A DNA stretch of 64,000 bases from Parapedobacter tibetensis (GTDB lineage: Bacteria; Bacteroidota; Bacteroidia; Sphingobacteriales; Sphingobacteriaceae), in NCBI RefSeq assembly GCF_024643205.1, contig NZ_JAMKQJ010000009.1, positions 124,001 to 188,000 on the forward strand. The letters are read 5' to 3'. Shown here piece by piece: positions 41,689-49,435 of this stretch; within the stretch, counting starts at the first letter, position 1; every line of letters starts with the position of its first letter. The notes below the pieces were generated by a model. The model made no database searches. It had not been told where the DNA came from and saw only the letters and a program-made list of their open reading frames with translations. Position numbers and translations under genes: made by a program.

Positions 41689-41869
41689 AACGGAAAAGAT
41701 ATACCAAGATCTAATGGCTACACATTCGGCCAAAGAGGTCGCAGAAAGTTTCGTATTCCCTTCAGAAATATCAAAGAAGGATGAAAAAGCAATTGCTTTG
41801 GCTATACTCGGGGCGTGGTCTGTGGAAATGGTATCCCTCGTGCTTCGCAAAAAATCCTTCATCGTATAG
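41672..41869 (+). CDS. Small protein truncated by fusion to a LytTR-gene fragment
   Basis: The first 46 residues (MKKTDKTEKIYQDLMATHSA, then a KEVAESFVFPSEISKKDEKA segment) look like a small helical protein that accompanies GNAT genes in related genomes. From base 41808 the DNA is a copy of the antisense strand of the LytTR gene at 44114, so the last 19 residues (GAWSVEMVSLVLRKKSFIV) are nonsense from that fusion. It overlaps the GNAT remnant by 17 bp. Probably non-functional or altered. Confidence 0.45.
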   Translation: MKKTDKTEKIYQDLMATHSAKEVAESFVFPSEISKKDEKAIALAILGAWSVEMVSLVLRKKSFIV

Positions 41870-42000
41870 GGTTCCTTGTCCGTCTTCCCATCCAGGCACG
41901 TGCAAAAGCAGGTATTGTTTTCCTTACTGTAGGGCTCCAGCAGTGCGATCGCGGCTACGGAACTTGTCCATGATCTCCAGCGTACGCAGGCCGAAGGTCA
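41808..42000 (-). pseudogene. Partial copy of the LytTR regulator gene
   Basis: Bases 41808-41960 match 44114-44267 with about four substitutions and one missing base. The next stretch (41961-41990, containing CATGATCTCCAGCGTACGCA) resembles 44366-44390, implying an internal deletion of roughly 100 bp. It is a gene fragment with no start or complete domain. Confidence 0.8.
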
Positions 42001-42079
42001 GTTGTTGGATTACCCAGATTGGCGGGCCTCGCCGCCAATTGATCGCCCGTTTGGCTTAGGGCTGCGGGAAGGCTCGTTT

Positions 42080-43006
42080 TTAAATCAGTCCCAGTTTCTT
42101 ACCGAGTTCACTGAGTTGAACCTCGTGCTTCTTAGGATTGGTTGCCACCAGCTTCCGGATATTGGCCAGCTTCCACTTGATGGAGGGAAATGCTTCCAAA
42201 GACCCAATGGGGAACAACGACCAATTCGGATCGCCGGCCTTAAAACTCATCAGGAATTTGCGGTCATCAGGCGTAAGCATGGCATCTACCTGTTGCACGA
42301 GCTTAATCCGTACTTCCTCGTAGTCGTCATAGCTGAATGGTACATCCACCATGCCGGCAAATTGGGTATCAAAAGCCGATCGCTGGTCAAGGTAGTTCGG
42401 GAACATCACTTCGCTTATCGGTCTCGCATGGCTCAGCAGGAAATACAGGAACCCGATTCGAATGTCTTCATTAAAATCTTTGTCGTCTAATAGCAGCCTT
42501 ACATCAAACAAGTCCCTCGGATGCTGCCTATCCAATGCGGCACATATCTTCCCACCATAAAGTTCACCTGACGAAACCACATTGATGGCTGCAAACTTAC
42601 CGAACGACTCCTGCACAGTGTCTGTAACCTGCATCAGTCGGGTTGGAAAGATATGCCCACGCGTTGTGGCATTTACTTCTATTTTGACATGGACATTCCT
42701 CAGCTGGCAATTCAGTTTCACTTCGTGACCCGCTACCTGTGGAGATGCGGTCACGCTGATCCCACGTATGCTGTTTTTTATCCGATCACGTATATTCCCT
42801 AATGACTGCTGGATTTGCTTGAGGGCTGATTCGCGTTCATCAAGAGGCAGGTAAACAAGGTCCAGATCAACCGATAGCCGTGGCATTTCACGGCAGAACA
42901 GGTTGATGGCTGTGCCACCTTTCAGCGCAAAAGTCGTTTCCTTCGCCACGTGGGGCAATACTTGCAACAAGAGATCAACTTGGGAGCGGTAAACATTCGA
43001 TATCAT
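42080..43006 (-). CDS. AbiEii-family nucleotidyltransferase toxin (type IV TA system)
   Basis: A 308-aa protein. The nucleotidyltransferase core is FALKGGTAINLF followed by RLSVDLDLVY: Gly30-Gly31 and Asp47/Asp49 are the nucleotide and metal site. The rest contains the family's GGKICAALDRQHPRDLFDV motif. AbiEii toxins modify cellular targets (tRNA 3' ends in studied cases) and are neutralised at the transcriptional level by AbiEi. The ATG at 43006 overlaps the abiEi stop by 4 bp; an upstream Met is rejected because homology starts here. Confidence 0.9.
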   Translation of the reverse strand: MISNVYRSQVDLLLQVLPHVAKETTFALKGGTAINLFCREMPRLSVDLDLVYLPLDERESALKQIQQSLGNIRDRIKNSIRGISVTASPQVAGHEVKLNCQLRNVHVKIEVNATTRGHIFPTRLMQVTDTVQESFGKFAAINVVSSGELYGGKICAALDRQHPRDLFDVRLLLDDKDFNEDIRIGFLYFLLSHARPISEVMFPNYLDQRSAFDTQFAGMVDVPFSYDDYEEVRIKLVQQVDAMLTPDDRKFLMSFKAGDPNWSLFPIGSLEAFPSIKWKLANIRKLVATNPKKHEVQLSELGKKLGLI

Positions 43007-43770
43007 AACTCGGTCAATGTTTTGGGGACGCTTAAACCATATTTCCGGATATAGGCACCACCTGCCCCGATCTTGCGGTCTCCGCTGCCAAGTGCTATCC
43101 GGGAAGTGTCGACAAACGACATCCACGCATGTCCGGCTTTATCCGCCATGTACAGGAACAGGCGCTTCACCTTAATAGAGCTGCATTTTTCCAGCAACGT
43201 TTGCACAAGCTTCGGCCGCAGATTGGTCAGCCCTTCCATGATTTGGTAACACTCCAATAGATCCACATCATCGGGTGCCAGGTAGAGGCATTCCATGATA
43301 GCCCGTTCCGCGCCGGATATCGTTATCCCAAAAGTACGCTCATCATTCATCTCCAGCCCAATTCCATCGGGCAACATGGATGTACGTATGTATTCCATCG
43401 GCTGGCCCCAGTCAGTCTTCAACAGCCAAGCAGGTACATTTGCCCTCGCACTTGTAAACAGGAATACCCGTTCACGGCCGCCTCGCAGGTAATGGGTCTG
43501 CCCCAACTTGGCCAATGCGGTCAATGCGCCCGCATGGACTGGCAGTGCAACTTGGCTTTGCAAAGCAAATACCGCACCTTCCCATGGCACATCCTCATTT
43601 GGTCTGGCGTACGCTCCGCGGGCCACAGGCGCCAGCCAACCGCTTTTTAGATAAAACGCCTGCAAATCCCGCGAAATCCCCAGCGCTTCCAACCATGGCG
43701 CCAATAGCAGCGTACCTTGAACATGGTTATCCAATAAAACCTTTAATTTATTTCCTGAATCTGTAGTCAC
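43003..43770 (-). CDS. AbiEi-family antitoxin (type IV TA system)
   Basis: A 255-aa protein with an N-terminal winged-helix region (LEALGISRDLQAFYLKSGWL, then VARGAYARP) and the AbiEi C-terminal part (GITISGAERAIMECLYLAPD, then MEGLTNLRPKLVQTLLEKCS). AbiEi represses the operon and blocks the toxin's effect. The start is a GTG at 43770; an exact -7 box TATATTTG (43782-43775) ends 4 nt before it, predicting a leaderless mRNA. Together with the next gene this is a phage-defence/addiction module. Confidence 0.88.
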   Translation of the reverse strand: MTTDSGNKLKVLLDNHVQGTLLLAPWLEALGISRDLQAFYLKSGWLAPVARGAYARPNEDVPWEGAVFALQSQVALPVHAGALTALAKLGQTHYLRGGRERVFLFTSARANVPAWLLKTDWGQPMEYIRTSMLPDGIGLEMNDERTFGITISGAERAIMECLYLAPDDVDLLECYQIMEGLTNLRPKLVQTLLEKCSSIKVKRLFLYMADKAGHAWMSFVDTSRIALGSGDRKIGAGGAYIRKYGLSVPKTLTEL

Positions 43771-43774
43771 ACTA

Positions 43775-43782
43775 CAAATATA
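43775..43782 (-). promoter_or_regulatory. -7 box (TATATTTG) four nt before abiEi GTG start
   Basis: Exact TAnnTTTG on the minus strand; TAGT separates it from the GTG. The rest of the gap to 43959 shows no gene. Confidence 0.45.
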
Positions 43783-43959
43783 AGGATTATTTTAAAGAAA
43801 TTCGTTTTTATACTTTTCCCAAAACCTATTTTCAAAGAACGGTCCGTATTTCCTTCGTGCCAACGGGTAGACGCACTAACATGTTGCTATCAACCAATCA
43901 CCACGCGCTTCCTACTTCCTTCCCCCCTCGCAAAAACTATATTTACCCACTCTCGCAGA

Positions 43960-44895
43960 TTAATCCGCTCCCTCCTCCCACCACGCCAAAAACTCATTTC
44001 TCTTCCGCACACTTACCGTAATCTCCTCCCCCGGCCTGCCTTGATCCAGTATGATGACCACATCCTTGCCCAACTTGTACACCTCCCGGATGGCCGCACG
44101 GTTCAGGATGATTTCGGGGCGTGGTCTGTGGAAATGGTATCCCTCGTGCTTCGCGAAAAAATCCTTCATCGTATAGGGTTCCTTGTCCGTCTTCCCATCC
44201 AGGTACGTGCAAAAGCAGGTATTGTTTTCCTTGCTGTAGGGTTCCAGCAGTGCGATCGCGGCTACGGCCTTGTCCAGCCCAGGCACCACGTCCATGCTGC
44301 CCTCCTGCCACCGCCGTTCCATCTCCTTGTCGCTCTTGCCGTGATCGCGGCCCCATTTGCGGAATTTATGCATGATCTCTACCGTGCGCAAGCGGTAGTA
44401 CACCCAGGCAAGTACATTGAAGCCGAGGAACATCAGCAGCACAAACGGAAAATCCTCCAGCGCATAGCGGATGATGCGGTCGGCATGGCCCCGTACCAGG
44501 AAGTAAATGGCAAATACCCCGAAGATAAAAAAGCCGGGCATGACGATGCCGAAACCCAATTGCAACAGCATCCGGTTCAACGGGCCGCGGTACCAGCGTA
44601 TGGCCCAGGGGTGGGTGTCATCCAACACATACGTCACCTGCACGATGCTCCACATCACCACCCAGGCGGATAACACGCTGGGGATGGCCGCTTTGTAAAA
44701 TGCAAGCATGAAGATCGCCTCGCCAAAACTGCGGTGGTGGGCATAGAGCACAATGAAGATGCCCACGAATACCGCCAGCGGCGGCAGCAGCCACTTTTCG
44801 TGGTAGTTCACCTTGTAGGGCTCCAAGCGCCGGAGCGGTTTCTTGTTGAATGGACGGATAATGGATTTCAGGGTTTTAAGTAGTTTGTTCATCAT
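43960..44895 (-). CDS. Membrane-bound LytTR-family transcriptional regulator
   Basis: A 311-aa protein. Four hydrophobic helices lie in residues about 35-175 (LLPPLAVFVGIFIVLYAHH, VLSAWVVMWSIVQVTYVL, LGFGIVMPGFFIFGVFAIYF, FPFVLLMFLGFNVLAWVYY). The C-terminal 100 residues are a LytTR DNA-binding domain (FFAKHEGYHFHRPRPEIILN, then VYKLGKDVVIILDQGRPGEE). Membrane-tethered LytTR regulators are common in Bacteroidota; the signal is unknown. A partial copy of this gene lies next to the lysis-like cassette at 41808, which hints that the cassette and this regulator once adjoined. Confidence 0.85.
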   Translation of the reverse strand: MMNKLLKTLKSIIRPFNKKPLRRLEPYKVNYHEKWLLPPLAVFVGIFIVLYAHHRSFGEAIFMLAFYKAAIPSVLSAWVVMWSIVQVTYVLDDTHPWAIRWYRGPLNRMLLQLGFGIVMPGFFIFGVFAIYFLVRGHADRIIRYALEDFPFVLLMFLGFNVLAWVYYRLRTVEIMHKFRKWGRDHGKSDKEMERRWQEGSMDVVPGLDKAVAAIALLEPYSKENNTCFCTYLDGKTDKEPYTMKDFFAKHEGYHFHRPRPEIILNRAAIREVYKLGKDVVIILDQGRPGEEITVSVRKRNEFLAWWEEGAD

Positions 44896-44940
44896 GGATT
44901 GGCAAATGTTTCGGCTGCGATTTGGTCAAAGGCGTGGCCA

Positions 44941-44963
44941 TGGCCGCCAGTCGCTGGCGGCCC
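44941..44963. repeat. GC-rich perfect palindrome between LytTR and XRE genes
   Basis: GGCCGCCAG (44942-44950), TCG, CTGGCGGCC (44954-44962). No T tract. It looks like a REP-type palindrome rather than a terminator. Confidence 0.6.
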
Positions 44964-45000
44964 AATAACAGCCCAGTTAAAAAATTAGTTTATTGTCTAG

Positions 45001-45402
45001 TTAATTGTTGTCCAGTAAACGTTGTAGGTAGACGTTCTTTTCCTTTTCGGCTTCGAGCAGGCGTTCGTACAATTCCTCATTCTTACCTGCCAACTCGACC
45101 ACCTTTTCAATGGGGTTGAAATTATTTGTATTAAACGGGCCGAAAGCCTGCGCTTGGTCATGCACATGGTATACCGTAGATCCAAATGCGCCCTCATCCA
45201 TTTCCTTGAATCGTTCAATGGTAATACCCAGCGGGCCGAGCAACCGCATCAACACCTCATCCGCCAATTCGGGCTTGCCTTCAAAATCAGAAACCTCCTG
45301 TTGTTTAAAGCCTGATTGTTCGCCCAATTGCCCTTGCGTCATCCGGTAAAGGCCGCGCAAAAACGCTATCCGGCGGCCAAAGTGGGGTGCTGTCGTATTC
45401 AT
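45001..45402 (-). CDS. XRE-family helix-turn-helix regulator
   Basis: A 133-aa protein. Residues about 6-60 are a Cro/CI-type HTH (GRRIAFLRGLYRMTQGQLGE, QQEVSDFEG), and the C-terminus is a coiled coil (IEKVVELAGKNEELYERLLE, then EKEKNVYLQRLL) likely used for dimerisation. The ATG at 45402 is chosen over 45432 because a -7 box (TATATTTG, 45442-45435) places the mRNA start after 45432. It lies 105 bp upstream of the LytTR gene on the same strand and might regulate it. Confidence 0.85.
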   Translation of the reverse strand: MNTTAPHFGRRIAFLRGLYRMTQGQLGEQSGFKQQEVSDFEGKPELADEVLMRLLGPLGITIERFKEMDEGAFGSTVYHVHDQAQAFGPFNTNNFNPIEKVVELAGKNEELYERLLEAEKEKNVYLQRLLDNN

Positions 45403-45434
45403 TTTCTGTAGTTTTTGAACTCGTGTTCTCATTG

Positions 45435-45442
45435 CAAATATA
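45435..45442 (-). promoter_or_regulatory. -7 box (TATATTTG) for the XRE gene
   Basis: Exact match on the minus strand, 32 nt before the chosen start; helps decide the start codon. Confidence 0.4.
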
Positions 45443-45569
45443 TGTTTATGTTTATAAATAAGTGATGATTTTTCTTTCTTGGGCCGTATACGTACCGTAA
45501 ATACGGCAATACGGTTCTAAAAAAACCAGCGTTACTGCCGGTTGAAACTAGCTCTTTGGAGAAGGGAGG

Positions 45570-45827
45570 CTATGACCACTTGGCCATAAACGTGCCGAAC
45601 TTTTTTGGGTGGACGATATTCAGTGTTGGAAAAGGCAAATTCTTGAACACGCTGAAGTGCTTGTCAAAAGTCACCATTGCATCGGCTGTGGCCGAAAGGG
45701 CCAAATCGGCGAACTTGTTATCATCGGGATCTTCCTCGATAATCCCCCACCGAAAATACGGCTCCGCAAAAATGACATTGGTATTGGTATCGATGACCAG
45801 CTTCGGTTTAGGCAGGTGCATGCTCAA
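45570..45827 (-). pseudogene. PIN-domain toxin with internal deletion
   Basis: Only 85 aa where PIN toxins have about 140. It starts with the PIN active-site strand KLVIDTN, but the next residues jump to the second half of the domain (YFRWGIIEEDPDDNKFADLA, then DAMVTFDKHF). The helical middle with the second acidic residue is missing, in frame. The first Asp and the DPDDN acidic cluster remain. It follows its antitoxin gene directly. Probably an inactive nuclease, though still translatable. Confidence 0.7.
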
Positions 45828-46037
45828 TTAGCCACGGAGTTTATCATAGTCTTTGTCCGTGATTCTTTTCTTGGCAACTACTCGATCCACCTCCGCTGCC
45901 AGCTTTTGCGAATGATGCTGCGTGAGCAAATCTCGTATTTCCACGGATTCCTCCACACTCATCCTCCGGTTGAACATCCGGAGCAAGCTCAATTGGACAT
46001 CATTCAATCCCTTTACGTGTTTATCAATTGTAGCCAT
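45828..46037 (-). CDS. Antitoxin of a PIN-type toxin-antitoxin module
   Basis: A 69-aa mostly helical protein (QLSLLRMFNRRMSVEESVEI, then RDLLTQHHSQKLAAEVDRVV) of the kind that precedes PIN toxins in Bacteroidota. Its stop is next to the start of the shortened PIN gene. A full consensus promoter lies just upstream. With the toxin damaged, this antitoxin may be a free repressor or an orphan. Confidence 0.7.
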   Translation of the reverse strand: MATIDKHVKGLNDVQLSLLRMFNRRMSVEESVEIRDLLTQHHSQKLAAEVDRVVAKKRITDKDYDKLRG

Positions 46038-46063
46038 CTGCTTGTACTTTATTGCCTGTCATA

Positions 46064-46094
46064 CAAAATTAACCAATCGAATCCACTTCTCAAA
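46064..46094 (-). promoter_or_regulatory. Full-consensus promoter for the antitoxin-PIN module
   Basis: On the minus strand TTTG (46094-46091), 19 nt, TAATTTTG (46071-46064), then 26 nt to the antitoxin ATG. This is the best promoter match in the window. Confidence 0.65.
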
Positions 46095-46148
46095 ATCATT
46101 GTCTCAAAGAACATCCCCTGTTTCCGTCCGAGGCCGACATTTTTATCC

Positions 46149-46169
46149 GTGCAACCGTAAGGGTTGCAC
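46149..46169. repeat. GTGCAACC hairpin repeat in a 360-bp gap
   Basis: GTGCAACC, GTAAG, GGTTGCAC: a perfect 8-bp stem. It resembles a short hairpin element common in Bacteroidota. The gap 46095-46396 also holds AACAATTAACCATTAACAAT-like low-complexity DNA and a GCGGGC-containing imperfect palindrome near 46303-46336; I see no gene in it. Confidence 0.5.
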
Positions 46170-46396
46170 CTACATTATCCATTGAAAATAACCATATACC
46201 ATTATTCTCAATGATATTTATGAGCCTTTCCCAAGACTCTGCTCAGGAAAGGTGCTTCGTCAGGTTTAACTAATGACAATTAACCATTAACAATTTTAAA
46301 AAACGCCCTCACCCACCTAAGCGGGCAAGGAACGTTTTGCAAACACATGAAGCCGTTATGCGGATTCGCTCTGCTCATCGGTGACCATTAAAAATC

Positions 46397-47977
46397 TTAT
46401 TTTTCGATCAAATCTTCAATTTCCTGAATCAGCTCTTCGGTAGTCAGCGAACCCAGTCCGCTTGACCGGAAGAGCCTCCCCTCCTGATCTACGAGCATCA
46501 AATAAGGATAACTACGAACATCAAAGGTATCCAGCAGTTCATGATTATTGCCCGTGGTGGTCAGGTTTACCGAGGAGGGTGAAGTGTATTCACCCTCCTC
46601 CACACTCTTTAACCATTTTGCTCGGTCTTTATCGACAGATATGGCGATCTTGACAAACCTATCGTTGTCCTTGAAATGCTGGGTCAGGTCTTTTAGCGTG
46701 TGTTGGTATAGCCATTTGCAGGGCATGCATCCGGTAAACCAAAAGTCGACGAGCGCAACTTTCCCTTTAAAATCACTCATTTTAACAAGACGATCTTCCG
46801 TATCGGGCAATTCGAAAGTTACCGCTTTGCCGGCACTACTATTTTCTAGGATGCCTTGAAGCTCTTCTCGTATCCAGGGTGTCTCCACCTGCCCCAGTGC
46901 CTTTTCGACAAGGCCTGCGCCGTCAGGTGAAACTTTGTACCGCTGGAAAACATACCGGGCTATGACCTTGTCCCTAATTACACCCGACAACTGTTTGCGC
47001 ACAGCTTCCGTCATGGATTTGCCTTCCTTGATTGCGATGACCATCATGCGTTCCATCAAGTAATTTATATAAGGCTCGGAATATTGCAGCTCGTCACCGC
47101 CATCAAGATCCAAAGGACTATCCGCTAGTAATTGCTTATATACGGAGTCTACCCACACATTCTCAATCCTAAGATAGTTTTTGAGAAATCTCATTCGTCG
47201 ACTGAAAAACTCACCTACCACGTTCGCCTGGAGAAGGTTATAAAATTGTTCAGGTATTTCACTCTTATTACGCTCCAATGCGCGCCATTGCGCGGTTTCC
47301 CTTATATCTTCCCGCAGGTACTGCTCTATATAGTCTACCTCTTCGTTGCTAGGATTGCCCGTACTCAAATATTGCAATACCCGGCCATAACCCTCCTTTG
47401 CTTTTGCCTGTGCCACTTTGTGGGCCGATTGATGAGTGCTATTGGAGAAGAATTTTGTTTGTGTTACTCCTCCAAACATAACCGGTGTCGTTCCAAGTTC
47501 GTCTGTAACTGCTGCCTCAGCCAGCTCATGCTGTATGCGGAATTTTTCCGCGGCATTGCCGACGAAACCCATACTCATTTGTGAATTTACCGTGTTGATT
47601 CGCAACAAAACGCTGTCACCAGGCTCAATCAAAAATTGCTTTAGTATACCATAAGCCTTAGTCCGCAAACTTACCTGTGCCGGACCAGAAAAAAGTGGCA
47701 ACTTGATTTCAAACGTACGTTCCTTTATATTGCCTTGAAAAGCATTTCCGGGAACAGTTGCGACTTGGAAACTGAAAGCTTCAGGATAGTTTGACGTAAC
47801 GAATCTTTCAAAGAAAATCACCTCCACCGTATCAACATCTCCATAATGGCTAATTTCGCCATAGATTACTGCAGGAGCTTGTTTTACCACTTCATTTTCA
47901 GGGAGCTGGGCATACATCTGCTGAGCCAGCCCAATAATAAGCCCAATTAGAGCCACTCGCCATAAAATACTTGACAT
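46397..47977 (-). CDS. TlpA/ResA-like thioredoxin-fold protein, SusD-linked
   Basis: A 526-aa exported protein. After a signal peptide (ALIGLIIGLAQQMYAQ) comes a long region of about 370 residues with DUF4369-like beta strands at the start (APAVIYGEISHYGDVDTVEV), then a helical part. The C-terminal 150 residues are a thioredoxin domain with active site FWFTGCMPCKWL and the cis-Pro strand SYPYLMLVD. Such proteins often follow SusCD pairs. It starts 21 bp after susD and is probably the last gene of the operon. A role in disulfide chemistry of surface proteins is inferred. Confidence 0.87.
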   Translation of the reverse strand: MSSILWRVALIGLIIGLAQQMYAQLPENEVVKQAPAVIYGEISHYGDVDTVEVIFFERFVTSNYPEAFSFQVATVPGNAFQGNIKERTFEIKLPLFSGPAQVSLRTKAYGILKQFLIEPGDSVLLRINTVNSQMSMGFVGNAAEKFRIQHELAEAAVTDELGTTPVMFGGVTQTKFFSNSTHQSAHKVAQAKAKEGYGRVLQYLSTGNPSNEEVDYIEQYLREDIRETAQWRALERNKSEIPEQFYNLLQANVVGEFFSRRMRFLKNYLRIENVWVDSVYKQLLADSPLDLDGGDELQYSEPYINYLMERMMVIAIKEGKSMTEAVRKQLSGVIRDKVIARYVFQRYKVSPDGAGLVEKALGQVETPWIREELQGILENSSAGKAVTFELPDTEDRLVKMSDFKGKVALVDFWFTGCMPCKWLYQHTLKDLTQHFKDNDRFVKIAISVDKDRAKWLKSVEEGEYTSPSSVNLTTTGNNHELLDTFDVRSYPYLMLVDQEGRLFRSSGLGSLTTEELIQEIEDLIEK

Positions 47978-47998
47978 AAAATGGTGTTTGATTAATAG

Positions 47999-49324
47999 TT
48001 AATGTCGTCGTTCAAGCTCAATTTCGTACGGCGGAACCTCCATGTAAAACTGCTCTTCGGCTGACAAAGTGTAAATGATGCCGTTAATTTCCCTTTCCGC
48101 TTTATAATCTGAATTTAACCCCTTAAATCGCTTCATATCCATCCAACGGGTTCCCCTAAACACCTGTTCCTTTCTTCGCTCAAGCAATACTTCCTCCAAA
48201 GCTTCTTCCACTGTCAGGCTTTCCCATTTCACAAAATCCACATACCTGTTTTCACCCAATTGATTTAGATAAGCTATTCCATCTTCCACATTACCTGCTC
48301 TTATGGAAGATTCGGCAGCTGTCAGATACATTTCCGGTAGGCTTATGCCCGTAAAAAGGTCCAAACTTCCTGTCAGCGAACCTTTATACAATGGATTTTC
48401 ATCACTATCCAGCTTAAAAAACAAGTTCTTTCGTACATCATTTTCTCCATATGCTTTATAAAGCTCCGGATTGATAAATGATTCGGGACTTGCCGTCACT
48501 GAATAGCTACTCGTTATACTGTAGAAAACTGTCTCCTTATTGAATAGCGCAAATGGATAAGCCAACGAGGCATCCAACTCTTTATAGTCCAACAACCCAT
48601 CAACGTGCTCCATCACATAGGCTGCTGCGTTATATGCCTCTTCCCAATTTTCTTCGTACAAATAAACCCTGGCGAGATAGGCTTTTACGGCGGCTTTGTC
48701 AGGCCTTGATTTGTAGAGTTGTTTCTCGGGAAGAAGCGTAAATGCCATTTCCAAATCTTGCTTTACCATGTCAAGTACTTCGGAAATCCCCAACATTGCC
48801 AACGGTGCATTGATGTCCGATTTCAAATTTACGGGTACCTTGACCTGATTAATCAAGTTACTTTTAGGTCCCGGCAAGAACAATTCTGCCAACTCAAACA
48901 GCGCTCTTCCCCTTAATGCCATGGCTTCTCCTTTAAAATAGGAGAATTCTTGACTGGAACGATCTTCAAGATTTTCTAATACATCCATACTGATATGGGA
49001 ATAGAATATCTTTAGATGGATTCCATTATAATCTCCGGATCGCTGCGTAGGTTCATATATATCTTTCTGCCATAAGTAAGCGTTTTGTTCCCAGGGGTTC
49101 ATGGCAGTCCATTTTTGGGAAGTTATTTCCCAATCATCCGAGATCAGGAAAGTAGCCAGAGAATTAGTATTTAATCCCGGATAGTAATCCAATAAAGTAC
49201 GAACGTCTTCCAACGTTGAGGGCACCAGGATATCTTTCACAGGCTTCACTTCGAGATAATCCTGACAGGAGACCGAGCTAAAGAGGAATATTCCATAAAG
49301 AGATCTTGTTATGTATTTTTTCAT
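47999..49324 (-). CDS. SusD/RagB-family outer-membrane lipoprotein
   Basis: A 441-aa surface lipoprotein with a lipobox at the Cys in FLFSSVSC and the SusD start QDYLEVKPVKDILVPSTLED. TPR-like helices (AVKAYLARVYLYEENWEEAY) and the C-terminal ILLERRKEQVFRGTRWMDMKR stretch are typical. It binds the ligand and acts as a lid on the SusC-type transporter encoded upstream. The substrate is not evident: no glycoside hydrolases adjoin, and the thioredoxin-like partner is more often seen in peptide-type systems. Confidence 0.95.
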   Translation of the reverse strand: MKKYITRSLYGIFLFSSVSCQDYLEVKPVKDILVPSTLEDVRTLLDYYPGLNTNSLATFLISDDWEITSQKWTAMNPWEQNAYLWQKDIYEPTQRSGDYNGIHLKIFYSHISMDVLENLEDRSSQEFSYFKGEAMALRGRALFELAELFLPGPKSNLINQVKVPVNLKSDINAPLAMLGISEVLDMVKQDLEMAFTLLPEKQLYKSRPDKAAVKAYLARVYLYEENWEEAYNAAAYVMEHVDGLLDYKELDASLAYPFALFNKETVFYSITSSYSVTASPESFINPELYKAYGENDVRKNLFFKLDSDENPLYKGSLTGSLDLFTGISLPEMYLTAAESSIRAGNVEDGIAYLNQLGENRYVDFVKWESLTVEEALEEVLLERRKEQVFRGTRWMDMKRFKGLNSDYKAEREINGIIYTLSAEEQFYMEVPPYEIELERRH

Positions 49325-49435
49325 TTTGTGTAGAATTTTGAAAGTGATTGAAAAATGGGGTGGCGGGTATTGACCTGCCGGGTGACAGACGTTGACCTTA
49401 TGAAGAATGTCTGTCTCCTTTTCCCCTTTTAGTTT

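Noticed and set aside
38533..45402. Complete prophage
   Set aside because: There are lysis-like genes and an XRE regulator, but no integrase, terminase, portal, capsid, tail or replication genes, and no att-like direct repeats were seen around the region.
46149..46169. Intrinsic terminator for the thioredoxin-like operon
   Set aside because: The hairpin has no T tract on either strand and lies 230 bp from the operon's end on the far side of other repeats.
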